A DNA stretch of 64,000 nt. It comes from an uncultured Bacteroidales bacterium. Lineage in GTDB: Bacteria > Bacteroidota > Bacteroidia > Bacteroidales > UBA932. Where the stretch lies: NCBI GenBank assembly GCA_900316675.1, contig ONDR01000009.1:1-64000 (forward strand). Direction: 5' to 3'. Below, one piece after another: positions 16,833 to 26,002 of the stretch. Position 1 is the first letter of the stretch; every line of letters starts with the position of its first letter. The position numbers and the translations under genes were made by a program. Under the pieces are notes generated by a model. The model had not been told where the DNA came from. It made no database searches and worked only from the letters and a program-made list of their open reading frames with translations.

Positions 16833-18095
16833 CTATTTAACTTCTTCTTTTAGTTGCTTAAGCAAAGTGAAGAGAGCAGAGGCGGCAAAACGCTGAATGT
16901 TGCGTTTTCTGTCGTTTCTGTAGTTAAATTTCTGTGAAAAAACGCCCTTCGGAGTAGCAACTCCAACCCAAACTGTGCCCTCCGGATTGTCTTTGTCTCC
17001 GCCTCCCGGACCGGCATATCCGGTGGTCGATACGGCATAGTCACTGCCGATCAGTTTGCGGACCCCGCATGCCATTTCACGGGCAGTTTCACTGCTTACC
17101 ACTCCAAATTTTTCTATGGTCTCGCTCTTGACTCCAAGTACCTTTTCTTTTACCGATACTGCATAAGAAGTAACGGAGCCAAGGAAGTAGCTGGATGAGC
17201 CGGGAACCGTAGTAATAAGGTGGGCGATTTCGCCTCCGGTGCAGGATTCGGCAGCACTAAGGGTAAGGTCATTCTTTTTAAGCAGTTTACCTATGGCTCC
17301 TTCAAGGGTATCGTCTTCATAAGAATAGATAGTGTCGCCAAGAATATCGGACAGCTCTTTTATTTTACTGTCAATAATTTGCTTTTCGTTATCTAATGTT
17401 CCGCTATATATAGAAAGCCTTAGCCTTACACCCTTTAGCGGATCAGGAAGATAGGCAAGATGAACCTGTTTTGGCAGGGAATCTTCCCAGGCAGCAATCT
17501 TTTTAGAGAGGGCCGACTCTGCTATCCCATAAGTCATTATGTTATGATGCAGTATGTTGTCCATGGGGTAGTGTGCCTTGATGTCTGCAACTACATCTTC
17601 CAGGGCCGCCTCAGTCTCGAAGGGAACGCCCGGCATGGCATAAAGTGTGGAATTACCTTTCCCGAGTCCTCTGAAGACCATAATAGGAGCCGTACCGCGT
17701 TTATTCAGTATAACTTCGCAGGTATCCGGCACGTTAGCCTGCAGGCGGTTTATTTCCAGCATATCAAGGCCGCGGCTATGGAGAATCTGTTTAACGATCT
17801 CCAGCTGCCCCTGGTGCATGTAGTAACCTTTTGCTCCTGAAAGCTTTGCGAGCGCCGGTTTTGTAATATCGTCTTTAGTGGGGCCAAGACCACCGGTGCT
17901 GATAACGATATCGTTTCTTTCCAGTTCTTTCTTAAGAATTGAGACAATCTGCCTGCCGTCGTCCGGCATGGAGACCATTCTTGTGACTTTAGCCCCGATT
18001 GCGCCTATTGCGCGTGACACCGTGGCAGAATTGGTATCTACCACCTGTCCTATCAGCAGTTCGTCACCTATCGTACAAATAGATGCTTTAAGCAT
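16833..18095 (-). CDS. cinA: CinA-family protein (nicotinamide-nucleotide amidase)
   Basis: A two-domain protein of 420 residues. The N-terminal COG1058/MoaB-like domain starts with CTIGDELLIGQ and contains STGGLGPTKDD; it acts as an ADP-ribose pyrophosphatase in relatives. The C-terminal PncC domain (about residues 260-415), with AAESCTGGEIAHLIT and the STTGYAGPGGGD block, deamidates nicotinamide mononucleotide and so recycles pyridine nucleotides. Its start overlaps the pyrD stop by eight bases, so it is translated together with it. Confidence 0.94.
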   Translation of the reverse strand: MLKASICTIGDELLIGQVVDTNSATVSRAIGAIGAKVTRMVSMPDDGRQIVSILKKELERNDIVISTGGLGPTKDDITKPALAKLSGAKGYYMHQGQLEIVKQILHSRGLDMLEINRLQANVPDTCEVILNKRGTAPIMVFRGLGKGNSTLYAMPGVPFETEAALEDVVADIKAHYPMDNILHHNIMTYGIAESALSKKIAAWEDSLPKQVHLAYLPDPLKGVRLRLSIYSGTLDNEKQIIDSKIKELSDILGDTIYSYEDDTLEGAIGKLLKKNDLTLSAAESCTGGEIAHLITTVPGSSSYFLGSVTSYAVSVKEKVLGVKSETIEKFGVVSSETAREMACGVRKLIGSDYAVSTTGYAGPGGGDKDNPEGTVWVGVATPKGVFSQKFNYRNDRKRNIQRFAASALFTLLKQLKEEVK

Positions 18096-19116
18096 TTTTA
18101 GGAATTAATTGTTTGTTGATTCTTTTAACTATTGAAGGGCCCTTGTACATGAATCCGGTACCGATTTCAACCAGTGAAGCACCTGCATTGAGCATTTCCT
18201 TTGCGTCCTTTGAGGTCATTATGCCACCGCAGCCGATGATGGGCAGCCTCCCTTTTGTCTTTTCATGGACATATTTGACAAGTGCCAGGCTCTTAGGGAA
18301 GAGCGGAGCTCCGGAAAGGCCGCCGGCACCTATGTTTTCAAGCTTTTTAGCCGATGTGGCAAGGTTTTCACGGGTATTGGTAAAACCACCCGCTACAATG
18401 CCGTCAATGCCGGAAATCTGGGCATAATCCAGAATCTCGTCTATCTGGGAATGACCTAGGTCCGGAGAAATCTTTAGCAGGACAGGTTTATATCGGTCCA
18501 GCGTCATTCTGGTAGTCAGCAGCTCGTCAATGATTTCAGAGAGGTAGGATATGTCAGGTTGGCCGTCATTCACCGTACATGCGATGCTGACCACAAACAT
18601 ATCCACAAAATCGTACAGCATTGAAAAGCAGTATCCGTAGTCCTTTACTATCCTGTCTGACTCTGAAATACTGTTTTTACCTATATTAGCCACAATTATT
18701 GACGAAGGATGCGAAATCTTCAGGTTATTAATCAGGTTCATTACGCCCTGATTATTGTGTCCCATGCGGGATATAACTGCCTTGTCTTTAGGCAGATAGA
18801 ATAATCTAGGCTGAGGATTTCCAACCTGCGGAAGGGGAGTGACAGATCCTATTTCAATAAAGCCGAAGCCGAAGTCAGAGAATTGTCTGCAATACTTGCC
18901 GTCAGGGTCTATTCCGGCGGAAAGCCCAACCGGATTCTTGAAATTAAGGCCGAATACATTGCGCTGAAGGCTTGGATCCGTCCTATTATATACCATACGG
19001 ACCAGCGGTCTTAGGTACTTGTACCTGCCGGCGAAGCAGAAAATGGCCAGAAGAATCTTGTTCTGACGCTCAGCTCCAAGGAAGGACAGAAAAAAACGTA
19101 ATACCTTATACAACAT
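18088..19116 (-). CDS. pyrD: Class 2-like dihydroorotate dehydrogenase with altered active site
   Basis: The fold is that of a membrane-associated, quinone-type dihydroorotate dehydrogenase (pyrimidine synthesis): an N-terminal helical extension (about 1-45), the KNPVGLSAGID strand, FIEIGSVTP, the NIGKN segment and the C-terminal FMN-phosphate site IIGCGGI...AGASLVEIGTGF. However, judged by eye against E. coli PyrD, the orotate-binding Lys is Pro71, the NxSS segment with the catalytic Ser reads SIAC (177-180) and the ATNTT segment reads AGGFT (242-246). The protein may be a paralogue with another substrate. It is followed by cinA with an 8-base overlap. Confidence 0.8.
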   Translation of the reverse strand: MLYKVLRFFLSFLGAERQNKILLAIFCFAGRYKYLRPLVRMVYNRTDPSLQRNVFGLNFKNPVGLSAGIDPDGKYCRQFSDFGFGFIEIGSVTPLPQVGNPQPRLFYLPKDKAVISRMGHNNQGVMNLINNLKISHPSSIIVANIGKNSISESDRIVKDYGYCFSMLYDFVDMFVVSIACTVNDGQPDISYLSEIIDELLTTRMTLDRYKPVLLKISPDLGHSQIDEILDYAQISGIDGIVAGGFTNTRENLATSAKKLENIGAGGLSGAPLFPKSLALVKYVHEKTKGRLPIIGCGGIMTSKDAKEMLNAGASLVEIGTGFMYKGPSIVKRINKQLIPKNA

Positions 19117-19193
19117 ATCGCAACAAAAAACTCATAGAAACCTAAAGGATTCTACGCGAAGATAGCAAATAGTTTTGAAAAACGGTTGATCGG

Positions 19194-19619
19194 CTATCGT
19201 AATTCTTGAAATGTTCCGTCGCTGTAAAAAACTATTACAGAAGAAATCGTCTTTTTTACGGGTTGCTCGAACTCCGGAGCAGACTGCTCAATAACTTGAT
19301 TTTCAATTACTTGAGTAGGGGAGTCGGCTTGATCGAACAGGGTAACGTCCTCTTCTTCAGGGGCTTCTATTGCCCTTTGAGGCTGCGATAATCCAGATAC
19401 CTGTGCAGATTCCTTGTACATTTTGCCCTTCCCGGCAAGGAGCCACTCGATATTCAGGGCAGGGTAGCACTTCATAAGGTTAGTGATAAACTCATAACCC
19501 GGTTTGTTCCTTCCTGCAAGAATATGAGAGATGCTTGCACGTGCTACTCCTAAGTTGTCTGCAAACTGCGACTGTGATATGTTTTCAGCAGCTAAAAATT
19601 GCTCTAATCTGGTGTTCAT
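19194..19619 (-). CDS. XRE-family helix-turn-helix transcriptional regulator
   Basis: A DNA-binding protein of 141 residues. The N-terminal HTH_3 domain (about residues 1-65) contains ISQSQFADNLGVARASISHIL, a textbook Cro/CI recognition helix. An acidic linker follows, and the last 20 residues (KKTISSVIVFYSDGTFQEL) form a small conserved strand pair. A GTG at 19640 is in frame, but it falls inside the -7 box of the promoter, so the ATG at 19619 must be the start. Target genes are unknown; queA lies divergently across a 400-base spacer. Confidence 0.88.
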   Translation of the reverse strand: MNTRLEQFLAAENISQSQFADNLGVARASISHILAGRNKPGYEFITNLMKCYPALNIEWLLAGKGKMYKESAQVSGLSQPQRAIEAPEEEDVTLFDQADSPTQVIENQVIEQSAPEFEQPVKKTISSVIVFYSDGTFQELR

Positions 19620-19639
19620 TTTGGTTACCGATGTTTTCA

Positions 19640-19671
19640 CAAATCTAACGCTATTTTTTGATATTTACAAA
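19640..19671 (-). promoter_or_regulatory. Promoter of the XRE regulator
   Basis: On the minus strand: TTTG (19671-19668), 20 bases, TAGATTTG (19647-19640). Transcription would start near 19633, giving a leader of about 15 bases and excluding the upstream GTG as a start codon. Confidence 0.72.
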
Positions 19672-20033
19672 TTTATATGAAACGACGTTTGAACAAGTAA
19701 ATCGAGAAATAATATAAAATATATCGTAATTCATTGACGTTATGGTAAAGATAGAAGTATCTAACTATTTGATTAACCCATAATTAGCTGTATAGTATTT
19801 TAGGTTAAATACACAGAATTTCGGCATTTGATAGGTATTAACATTTTTCAGTTTAAACCTTAATTTATATGCTATTATATAACTACCTGATTATCGGTAA
19901 ATTACGCAATGGATAGAAATTATATAATATTTGCTTATTTTACATCTTTTAAATTTTCTTGTTGTAAAATGTAAATTGCAATTAATTGATGTAAATTTTA
20001 AAATTGTGTTTGGTGGTGTTAAAAATCTAACAC
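19672..20033. other. AT-rich spacer between XRE regulator and queA
   Basis: About 360 bases, strongly AT-rich, between two divergent promoters. A frame is open upstream of queA from 19931, but its sequence is not part of the QueA fold and lies before the queA promoter. I see no RNA gene or clear operator here. Confidence 0.55.
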
Positions 20034-20064
20034 TTTCAGAATTGCTTTTGAATGCTTATTTTTG
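20034..20064 (+). promoter_or_regulatory. Promoter of queA
   Basis: TATTTTTG at 20057-20064 is a perfect -7 element; TTTC at 20034-20037, 19 bases upstream, is a one-off -33. It predicts a transcript start near 20070 and fixes the queA start at 20087. Confidence 0.6.
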
Positions 20065-20086
20065 CACCTCAAAAAGTAAAAACAGA

Positions 20087-21298
20087 ATGATACCTGAACT
20101 TCATATAGAAGATTATTCCTATCCGCTGACCTCGGACAGAATTGCAAAATATCCTCTTCCAGAGCGCGATTCTTCCAAGCTATTGCATTACTGTGACGGA
20201 AAAATCGAATCTCACACGTTTAAAAATCTGCCGGAATTGCTGCCTGAAGGCGCTCTAATGGTGTTTAATGACACTAAAGTTGTACCTGCAAGACTACATT
20301 TTAAGAGAGATACCGGAGCAATTGTAGAGATTTTCTGCCTTCGTCCTGTATTGCCGGTAGAATATAACCTTGCTTTTGCCAGCACGGCATCCTGCCGCTG
20401 GGAGTGCGTTATTGGTAATTCCAAGCGTTGGAAAGGAGATTTGCTCTCTTTCTTTGCAGAAGGAGAAGTCTCCAAAGAGGCCGCAGAGCTATGTCTAAAG
20501 GCTGCATTGATAGAAAAAGAGGGCCAGACCGGAATAGTTGAATTCACCTGGCAGGGCGGAAAGCCGTTCTCTTCTGTGTTGGAGATCTGCGGAAATGTAC
20601 CTATCCCACCCTATCTGGACAGGGATACCGAAGCCATTGACCATGAACGTTATCAGACGCTTTATGCCAAGATCAGAGGCTCTGTAGCCGCCCCTACGGC
20701 CGGTTTGCACTTCACTGAAAGGGTGTTGGATGGTATCAAGTCACGTGGAATTGATATAGAAAACGTATGCCTTCACGTAGGCGCAGGTACCTTCCTGCCT
20801 GTTAAGGACTCAGAGGTTTCAAAGCACAAGATGCACAGGGAGCCCTTTGTTGTGGAATTGGGCCTTTTGGAGAAGTTGCTGGCTAAAAAATGCCCTCTTA
20901 TTGCGGTAGGAACCACATCAGTCCGTACTCTGGAATCCCTATATTATATAGGTGAAACAATCATAAAGACAGGTAAACCGGCTGACGTAGAGCAGTGGGC
21001 GCCTTATGAAACAGAGCATGTAATAAGCACTGAAGAGGCACTCGGCGCTATTGTTAAATATCTGAAAGACAATGGCCTTACCAAGCTTGTCGCAGGAACC
21101 AGGATAATCATCGTACCGGGATTTAAATTCCGTCTTGTAGACATGCTGGTAACCAACTTCCATCAGCCCGAAAGTACGCTTATCCTGCTTGTATCGGCCT
21201 TTGTGGGCGGAAATTGGCGTCCGATATATGACTATGCCCTGGCCAATGGCTACCGCTTCCTCAGCTATGGTGACAGCTCGCTTTTGTTTAGGAAATAG
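20087..21298 (+). CDS. queA: S-adenosylmethionine:tRNA ribosyltransferase-isomerase
   Basis: QueA transfers and isomerises the ribosyl part of SAM onto 7-aminomethyl-7-deazaguanine in tRNA, giving epoxyqueuosine at wobble position 34 of tRNAs for Asp, Asn, His and Tyr. Conserved blocks are the N-terminal YPLPERDSSKLL, FNDTKVVPARL, the APTAGLHFT segment, HVGAGTFLPV and the C-terminal FHQPESTLILLVSAFVG. The frame is open from 19931, but the promoter at 20034-20064 and the family N-terminus show that ATG 20087 is the start, giving 403 residues. Confidence 0.95.
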   Translation: MIPELHIEDYSYPLTSDRIAKYPLPERDSSKLLHYCDGKIESHTFKNLPELLPEGALMVFNDTKVVPARLHFKRDTGAIVEIFCLRPVLPVEYNLAFASTASCRWECVIGNSKRWKGDLLSFFAEGEVSKEAAELCLKAALIEKEGQTGIVEFTWQGGKPFSSVLEICGNVPIPPYLDRDTEAIDHERYQTLYAKIRGSVAAPTAGLHFTERVLDGIKSRGIDIENVCLHVGAGTFLPVKDSEVSKHKMHREPFVVELGLLEKLLAKKCPLIAVGTTSVRTLESLYYIGETIIKTGKPADVEQWAPYETEHVISTEEALGAIVKYLKDNGLTKLVAGTRIIIVPGFKFRLVDMLVTNFHQPESTLILLVSAFVGGNWRPIYDYALANGYRFLSYGDSSLLFRK

Positions 21299-21308
21299 AC
21301 ATTGAATA

Positions 21309-21339
21309 TTGTTTTATTACAGTAGATTTAATATCTTTG
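21309..21339 (+). promoter_or_regulatory. Promoter of the acyltransferase gene
   Basis: TTG at 21309-21311, 20 bases, TATCTTTG at 21332-21339, twenty bases before the ATG at 21360. It makes the acyltransferase gene a separate unit from queA. Confidence 0.72.
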
Positions 21340-21359
21340 TAAAAACCTAAACCAAAGAA

Positions 21360-22550
21360 ATGTCAGAACAGACTAATGAATTCGAGAGCATAAGCCCATA
21401 CACCGACGAAGAAGCCGTCAAGGCGCTCGGCGTTGTTGCAGATCATCCTGCAGTAGCGGCTGTGTCAAAATATATCTTCCCCGACGAGCCGGAAACCTTT
21501 CTGCGTGACGCTCTTAAGCAGATTCACAGCGTAGATGAGTTCCAGAAAGCAGTTATGACCAAGGCTGTAGAATGGGTCGTTAATACAACTGCCACCAGCT
21601 TTACCTTCGACGGACTGGAAAACCTTCGTGCCGTAGAGGGCTGCTTCCTGGCACTGTCAAACCACAGGGACATCATCCTGGATCCTGCGCTGACGCAATA
21701 TATGCTCTTTAAGAACAATATGCCCATGACGCAGATTGCCGTAGGAGACAACCTCCTGAGCAATAAGTATATAGAGCTTCTTATCCGCTCCAACAGAATG
21801 ATCAAGGTCATTCGTGGAATATCGGCCAGAACACTTTATCTGTCATCCCAGCTGCTCAGTAAATATATCCGTCACAATATTACCGAAGGCATCAGCTCAA
21901 TATGGCTGGCACAGAGGGAAGGCCGCACCAAAGACGGCATGGATACAACAGAGCAGGGCTTGCTTAAAATGCTGGATATGAGTGGCCCCGGAGACTTTAC
22001 AGAGAACTTCGAACAGCTGAACATCATTCCGCTTAGCATATCCTACGAATATGAGCCTTGCGACGTACTTAAGGCTAGGGAACTGCTTATTTCCCGTACG
22101 CAGAAGTATGTCAAGGCAGAGGGTGAAGACCTTTTCAGCATCGCAACCGGCATCAAACAGTTCAAGGGTCGTATACATCTTAACATAGGCAAACCTCTTA
22201 CTCATAAAGAGATATACGAGGCCTCGTTCTGCAATAAAAACGACCGCTATCAGTTTATACGTCACGCTGTTGATGAGCGCGTAAGGGAAGGCTACAAGCT
22301 GTGGGAGAACAACTACATTGCCTACGACCTTCTTTACGGCGGCAAAGCCAAGGCAGACCACTACACCAAGGAAGACCTTGAAAAGTTCAAGGCTTACATA
22401 GAAGGCCAGCTGGATAAATTGTACAAGTCTCCCTTCCCGGATCTGGATAAATTAGACCGGGCGGAACTCAGGAAGATTCTTCTTACCATTTATTCCAACC
22501 CGGTCGTTTCCAAAGAGGAACTGCCTGTTTGTATTGACAGTCTTAATTAA
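21360..22550 (+). CDS. PlsC-like glycerophospholipid acyltransferase
   Basis: A 1-acyl-sn-glycerol-3-phosphate acyltransferase family protein of 396 residues. The catalytic NHxxxxD box is SNHRDIILDP near residue 100, and the acceptor-binding block is WLAQREGRTKDG. No membrane segment is obvious, so it may associate with the membrane peripherally. Members of this long Bacteroidota subgroup acylate lysophosphatidate or a related lipid; the exact acceptor is unknown. Its last four bases overlap the convergent mscS gene. Confidence 0.87.
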   Translation: MSEQTNEFESISPYTDEEAVKALGVVADHPAVAAVSKYIFPDEPETFLRDALKQIHSVDEFQKAVMTKAVEWVVNTTATSFTFDGLENLRAVEGCFLALSNHRDIILDPALTQYMLFKNNMPMTQIAVGDNLLSNKYIELLIRSNRMIKVIRGISARTLYLSSQLLSKYIRHNITEGISSIWLAQREGRTKDGMDTTEQGLLKMLDMSGPGDFTENFEQLNIIPLSISYEYEPCDVLKARELLISRTQKYVKAEGEDLFSIATGIKQFKGRIHLNIGKPLTHKEIYEASFCNKNDRYQFIRHAVDERVREGYKLWENNYIAYDLLYGGKAKADHYTKEDLEKFKAYIEGQLDKLYKSPFPDLDKLDRAELRKILLTIYSNPVVSKEELPVCIDSLN

Positions 22551-23473
22551 GCGTTATTCTTAATATTAACGTCTAACTGAGGGAAGGCGAATTGAACGCC
22601 GCTCGCAGGTAGTTTCTTATATATTTCTTCGTTAATCTTCCAGGTAACGGGCCAGTAATTCTCTGTATTAACCCAACCCACGGCTGTAAATTCAATAGTG
22701 CTTTCATTAAGGGCGGTAAGGTTAACTGCAGGGTCCGGAACGCCAGGTGTAGTGCTGTTCAGTACACGTTCGTCCTCTTTAATCAGTTCCAGGAGGATCT
22801 GACGCACTTTGTCCGGATCGCTGCCATAAGCAACGTTAACTTCCCAGGTGCAACGATGCGTAGGCAGGTGAGAGAAGTTGTCGATATTGCCGTTTGACAG
22901 GGCTCCGTTGGGCAGGATAATAGTTGAATTATCTATCGCACGGATTTTTGTACTGGCGATATTAACCTCTGTAACAAAACCCTCGTAACCAAGAGCCTTG
23001 ATATAGTCTCCGGCCTTGAAAGGTTTGAATACCAGGATCATAATGCCACCTGCGAAGTTCTGTACGGTGCCGCTCATAGCCATGCCAATCGCCATGCCGC
23101 CTGCGGCCAGAAGCGCTGCCAGAGAGGTTGTATTAATTCCCAGCTGGCTGATGGTGATGATAATAAGCAGAATGGTAAGGGTGATGCTTACCAGGCTGGA
23201 TACAAAGGTTGCAATGGCTTTGTCCGTGCCTTTCTTGGTAAAGAGTTTGTTCAGGACCTTCTTGATCCTTCTGATAATCCATGCTCCGACCATATAAATG
23301 ATCAGGGCGATTAGTACCTTGATGCCGAATTCTATGGCTTGCCGGCCAAGGTTGGAAACAACGCCTGCGGGATCGTCAGCTATCTGTTCCTTAAGAGAGT
23401 GAACAGCTGCCTTTGCAGAATCCGCAATGTTCAGCGTGTCTTTGATAACTAAGTCTAATAAATTAGTAATCAT
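22547..23473 (-). CDS. mscS: Small-conductance mechanosensitive channel (MscS family)
   Basis: An MscS-type channel of 308 residues that releases solutes on hypo-osmotic shock. After an amphipathic N-terminus come three membrane helices (about 45-65, 88-110 and 115-140). The pore helix TM3 shows the Ala/Gly pattern AAGGMAIGMAMSGTVQNFAGG. The beta domain follows with FKAGDYIKALGYEGFV and the ILPNGALSNGNI block. It is the last gene of the rlmD-exchanger-mscS series, 12 bases after the exchanger. Confidence 0.95.
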   Translation of the reverse strand: MITNLLDLVIKDTLNIADSAKAAVHSLKEQIADDPAGVVSNLGRQAIEFGIKVLIALIIYMVGAWIIRRIKKVLNKLFTKKGTDKAIATFVSSLVSITLTILLIIITISQLGINTTSLAALLAAGGMAIGMAMSGTVQNFAGGIMILVFKPFKAGDYIKALGYEGFVTEVNIASTKIRAIDNSTIILPNGALSNGNIDNFSHLPTHRCTWEVNVAYGSDPDKVRQILLELIKEDERVLNSTTPGVPDPAVNLTALNESTIEFTAVGWVNTENYWPVTWKINEEIYKKLPASGVQFAFPQLDVNIKNNA

Positions 23474-23485
23474 AAACTTACGTTA

Positions 23486-24448
23486 TTATAGTTTATAAAA
23501 AAGGTATATCAGATAAGCTATGTACACCGCAACGAACAATACTCCGCCGCGACGGCCGATCCTTTTTGGCCCGCGTCCCCAAATTATAGCCAGCAAAATA
23601 AGGCCTCCGATTATCAGCGCACCAAAATCGACCATATTGATATTAAGCATGCGGACGGGGGAGACGATGGCAGAACAGCCAAGTACCAGCATTAAATTAA
23701 AGATATTGGAACCAAGCACGTTGCCCAAAGCCAGCTGGCTCTTGCCCTGGATGGTAGCGATAATGCTTGTGGCGAATTCCGGCAGGGAAGTGCCAAGGGC
23801 CAGGACGGTAATGGCTATGAATTTATCACTGAGACCGGCCATGTGAGCAACATTGACGGCAGAATCCACAAAGATGCGGCCTCCGAAAATGAGGGCGCCT
23901 ATGCCGGCCAGAAGCATAAGGATGTACAGCCACATCCGGCCGCCCGTATTGACCGATACTTCTTCTTCCGGAGCCTTGCCGCTCTTTTTGAAAGACAGCC
24001 AGATATAGAGGCTGAAAAGCAGAAGCATCAGTACGCCAACAGGTCTGGAAAGAATGTCCTCAGAGCCTATTCCAAACAGGGTATGCGCCTTTCCTACAAG
24101 GAAGACGGCCAGCGTAAAGCCAAGGTACCAGGGAATGTCAAAATGCTTGTTGGCACGGGATACTTTAACCGGCTTCAGCAGGGCCATGACTCCAAGTATA
24201 ATAAGTCCGTTAAAGATATTAGAGCCCATTACATTGCCGGCGCTGACGTCCGAATTACCTTCGGCTGCGCCAACCATGCTGACCACCATTTCCGGGGCCG
24301 ATGTGCCTATGGCGACTATCGTCAAACCTATGATGAACTCACTGATACCCAGCTTCCTGGCTATGCCGGAAGCACCTTTTACCATCGCCTCGGCGCCCAG
24401 AAGTATGAGTGCCAGACCGGCAAGAAGTATCAATATCTCTTGAAACAT
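23486..24448 (-). CDS. Calcium/sodium antiporter (YrbG/CaCA family)
   Basis: A cation/Ca2+ exchanger of 320 residues with ten predicted membrane helices in two inverted repeats. The alpha-repeat signatures are visible: VAIGTSAPEMVVS with GNVMGSNIFNGL in the first half, and LALGTSLPEFATS with GNVLGSNIFNLM in the second. It exchanges Na+ for Ca2+ across the inner membrane. It starts four bases after the rlmD stop and precedes mscS, so an operon with rlmD is likely. Confidence 0.94.
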   Translation of the reverse strand: MFQEILILLAGLALILLGAEAMVKGASGIARKLGISEFIIGLTIVAIGTSAPEMVVSMVGAAEGNSDVSAGNVMGSNIFNGLIILGVMALLKPVKVSRANKHFDIPWYLGFTLAVFLVGKAHTLFGIGSEDILSRPVGVLMLLLFSLYIWLSFKKSGKAPEEEVSVNTGGRMWLYILMLLAGIGALIFGGRIFVDSAVNVAHMAGLSDKFIAITVLALGTSLPEFATSIIATIQGKSQLALGNVLGSNIFNLMLVLGCSAIVSPVRMLNINMVDFGALIIGGLILLAIIWGRGPKRIGRRGGVLFVAVYIAYLIYLFYKL

Positions 24449-24452
24449 GATT

Positions 24453-25856
24453 TTACTTTCTGATGAGTTCGCAGACGTTTTCTACGTGATGCGTGTGGGG
24501 GAACATATCTACAGGCTGAACCCTTACAATCTTGTAATCCTGCTGCATTATGGCAAGATCGCGGGCCTGTGATGCGGGGTTGCAGCTTACATAAACTATC
24601 TTTTCAGGCGCTGCTTTAAGTATTACATCGGCAACGTCCGGGTGAATACCGGCGCGCGGGGGATCCAGGATAACAACGTCCGGATGGCCGTGAGCCGCCA
24701 CAAAGTCGTTGGTAAGAATATCCTTCATATCTCCGGCGTAGAAGTCGCAGTTAGTTATGCCGTTAAGGCGGACGTTAGTCCAGGCGTCTTCTATAGCCTC
24801 CGGAACATATTCAATACCAATTACTTTCGCCGCTTTTGCGGATACGAACTGGGCGATGGTCCCGGTGCCAGTATAGAGGTCATAAACGGTCTGGGAGCCT
24901 GTCAGGCCTGCAAATTCACGTACTACACTGTACAACTTGTAGGCTTGGTCGCTGTTGGTCTGATAGAAGGATTTGGGGCCGATCTTGAAGCGCAGATTCT
25001 CCATTTGCTCGTATATTGCATCCTCACCATAATAAAGAACACAATCCTGGTCGGAAATAGAGTCGTTTTTCTTCAGGTTTACGACATAATAGAGCGATAC
25101 GATCTGCGGAAACTCTTTTACAAGGGCGTCCAGTAGGGTAGTGCGCGCTTTCTTATTGTCCTCTCCAAAGCAGATAATGACCATGAATTCGCCCTTATTG
25201 TTGCAGCGGACGAACATATTGCGCAGCAGGCCGGTATTGTTTCTGATATCGTAGAAAGACCAACCGCTTTTTATAGCTAACTGCTTGATAAACAGGCGGA
25301 TAGCGTTAGAAGGTTCGGGCTGGAGCCAGCATTCTTCTATATCCAGTACTTTATCGAAAAAGCGGCCTACATGAAAGCCCAGGCCACATTTTTGAGCTTC
25401 TGACAAGCCTTCGGTATTCTCTCCATAGTCGAACCAACGACGGTTGCTGAAAGAGAATTCAAGTTTGTTCCTGTAGAAGCTGGTTTTATCGGAACCAAGG
25501 GCAAGGGGAATCTCCGGCACGTCCAGATGGCCGATCCTTACCAGTTGGTCGTAAACCTGCTGGGTTTTTGCCTTAAGCTGCAATTCGTAAGGCAGCGGCT
25601 GCCATTTACATCCGCCACAGGTGCCGAAATGCTTGCAAAAAGGTTCAAGCCTGTCAGGAGAAGGTTTTACAAGTTCAGTAATATAACCTTCCATGTAATT
25701 GTGCTTCTTGACAGCCTTGACATTTACCACGTCACCGGGAACAGCAAACTGCACAAACAGCACCAGGCCGTCAACATGGGCAAGGGCTTTTCCTTCTGCA
25801 GCGACGGCTTCAATGGTAACATTGTTTAAAGTGACCTGTTTATCTTTCCTGGGCAT
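24453..25856 (-). CDS. rlmD: 23S rRNA (uracil-C5) methyltransferase, RlmD/TrmA family
   Basis: An SAM-dependent uracil-5-methyltransferase of 467 residues. An N-terminal TRAM domain is followed by the Cys cluster C74, C80, C83 (CKHFGTCGGC) of the [4Fe-4S] site. The catalytic domain has motif I VYDLYTGTGTIAQ, the LDPPRAGIHP loop and the nucleophile in VYVSCNPAS. The C-terminus FPHTHHVENVCEL is diagnostic. The family modifies U1939 or U747 of 23S rRNA; the exact site here is inferred. Confidence 0.93.
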   Translation of the reverse strand: MPRKDKQVTLNNVTIEAVAAEGKALAHVDGLVLFVQFAVPGDVVNVKAVKKHNYMEGYITELVKPSPDRLEPFCKHFGTCGGCKWQPLPYELQLKAKTQQVYDQLVRIGHLDVPEIPLALGSDKTSFYRNKLEFSFSNRRWFDYGENTEGLSEAQKCGLGFHVGRFFDKVLDIEECWLQPEPSNAIRLFIKQLAIKSGWSFYDIRNNTGLLRNMFVRCNNKGEFMVIICFGEDNKKARTTLLDALVKEFPQIVSLYYVVNLKKNDSISDQDCVLYYGEDAIYEQMENLRFKIGPKSFYQTNSDQAYKLYSVVREFAGLTGSQTVYDLYTGTGTIAQFVSAKAAKVIGIEYVPEAIEDAWTNVRLNGITNCDFYAGDMKDILTNDFVAAHGHPDVVILDPPRAGIHPDVADVILKAAPEKIVYVSCNPASQARDLAIMQQDYKIVRVQPVDMFPHTHHVENVCELIRK

Positions 25857-25973
25857 ATGGGGTAGCGTTTTGATTTATCCTACTTAACATAATATAAATT
25901 GTGTAACAAACGGCCAAGTCGCTTGTATTATGCAAAGATACTACAAGTTTTTCTGCATTAGAAGGATTTTTAG

Positions 25974-25981
25974 TATATTTG
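25974..25981 (+). promoter_or_regulatory. Candidate -7 element for the acetyltransferase-like gene
   Basis: TATATTTG lies 21 bases before the ATG at 26003. A minus-strand TATCTTTG (25940-25933) faces rlmD, so the 146-base gap is a divergent promoter region. Good -33 boxes are not evident. Confidence 0.5.
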
Positions 25982-26002
25982 CAGAAACTATAACAAAAGA
26001 AT

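Noticed and set aside
19931-20086. N-terminal extension of the queA frame
   Set aside because: The promoter at 20034-20064 lies within it and the QueA family starts at the later ATG.
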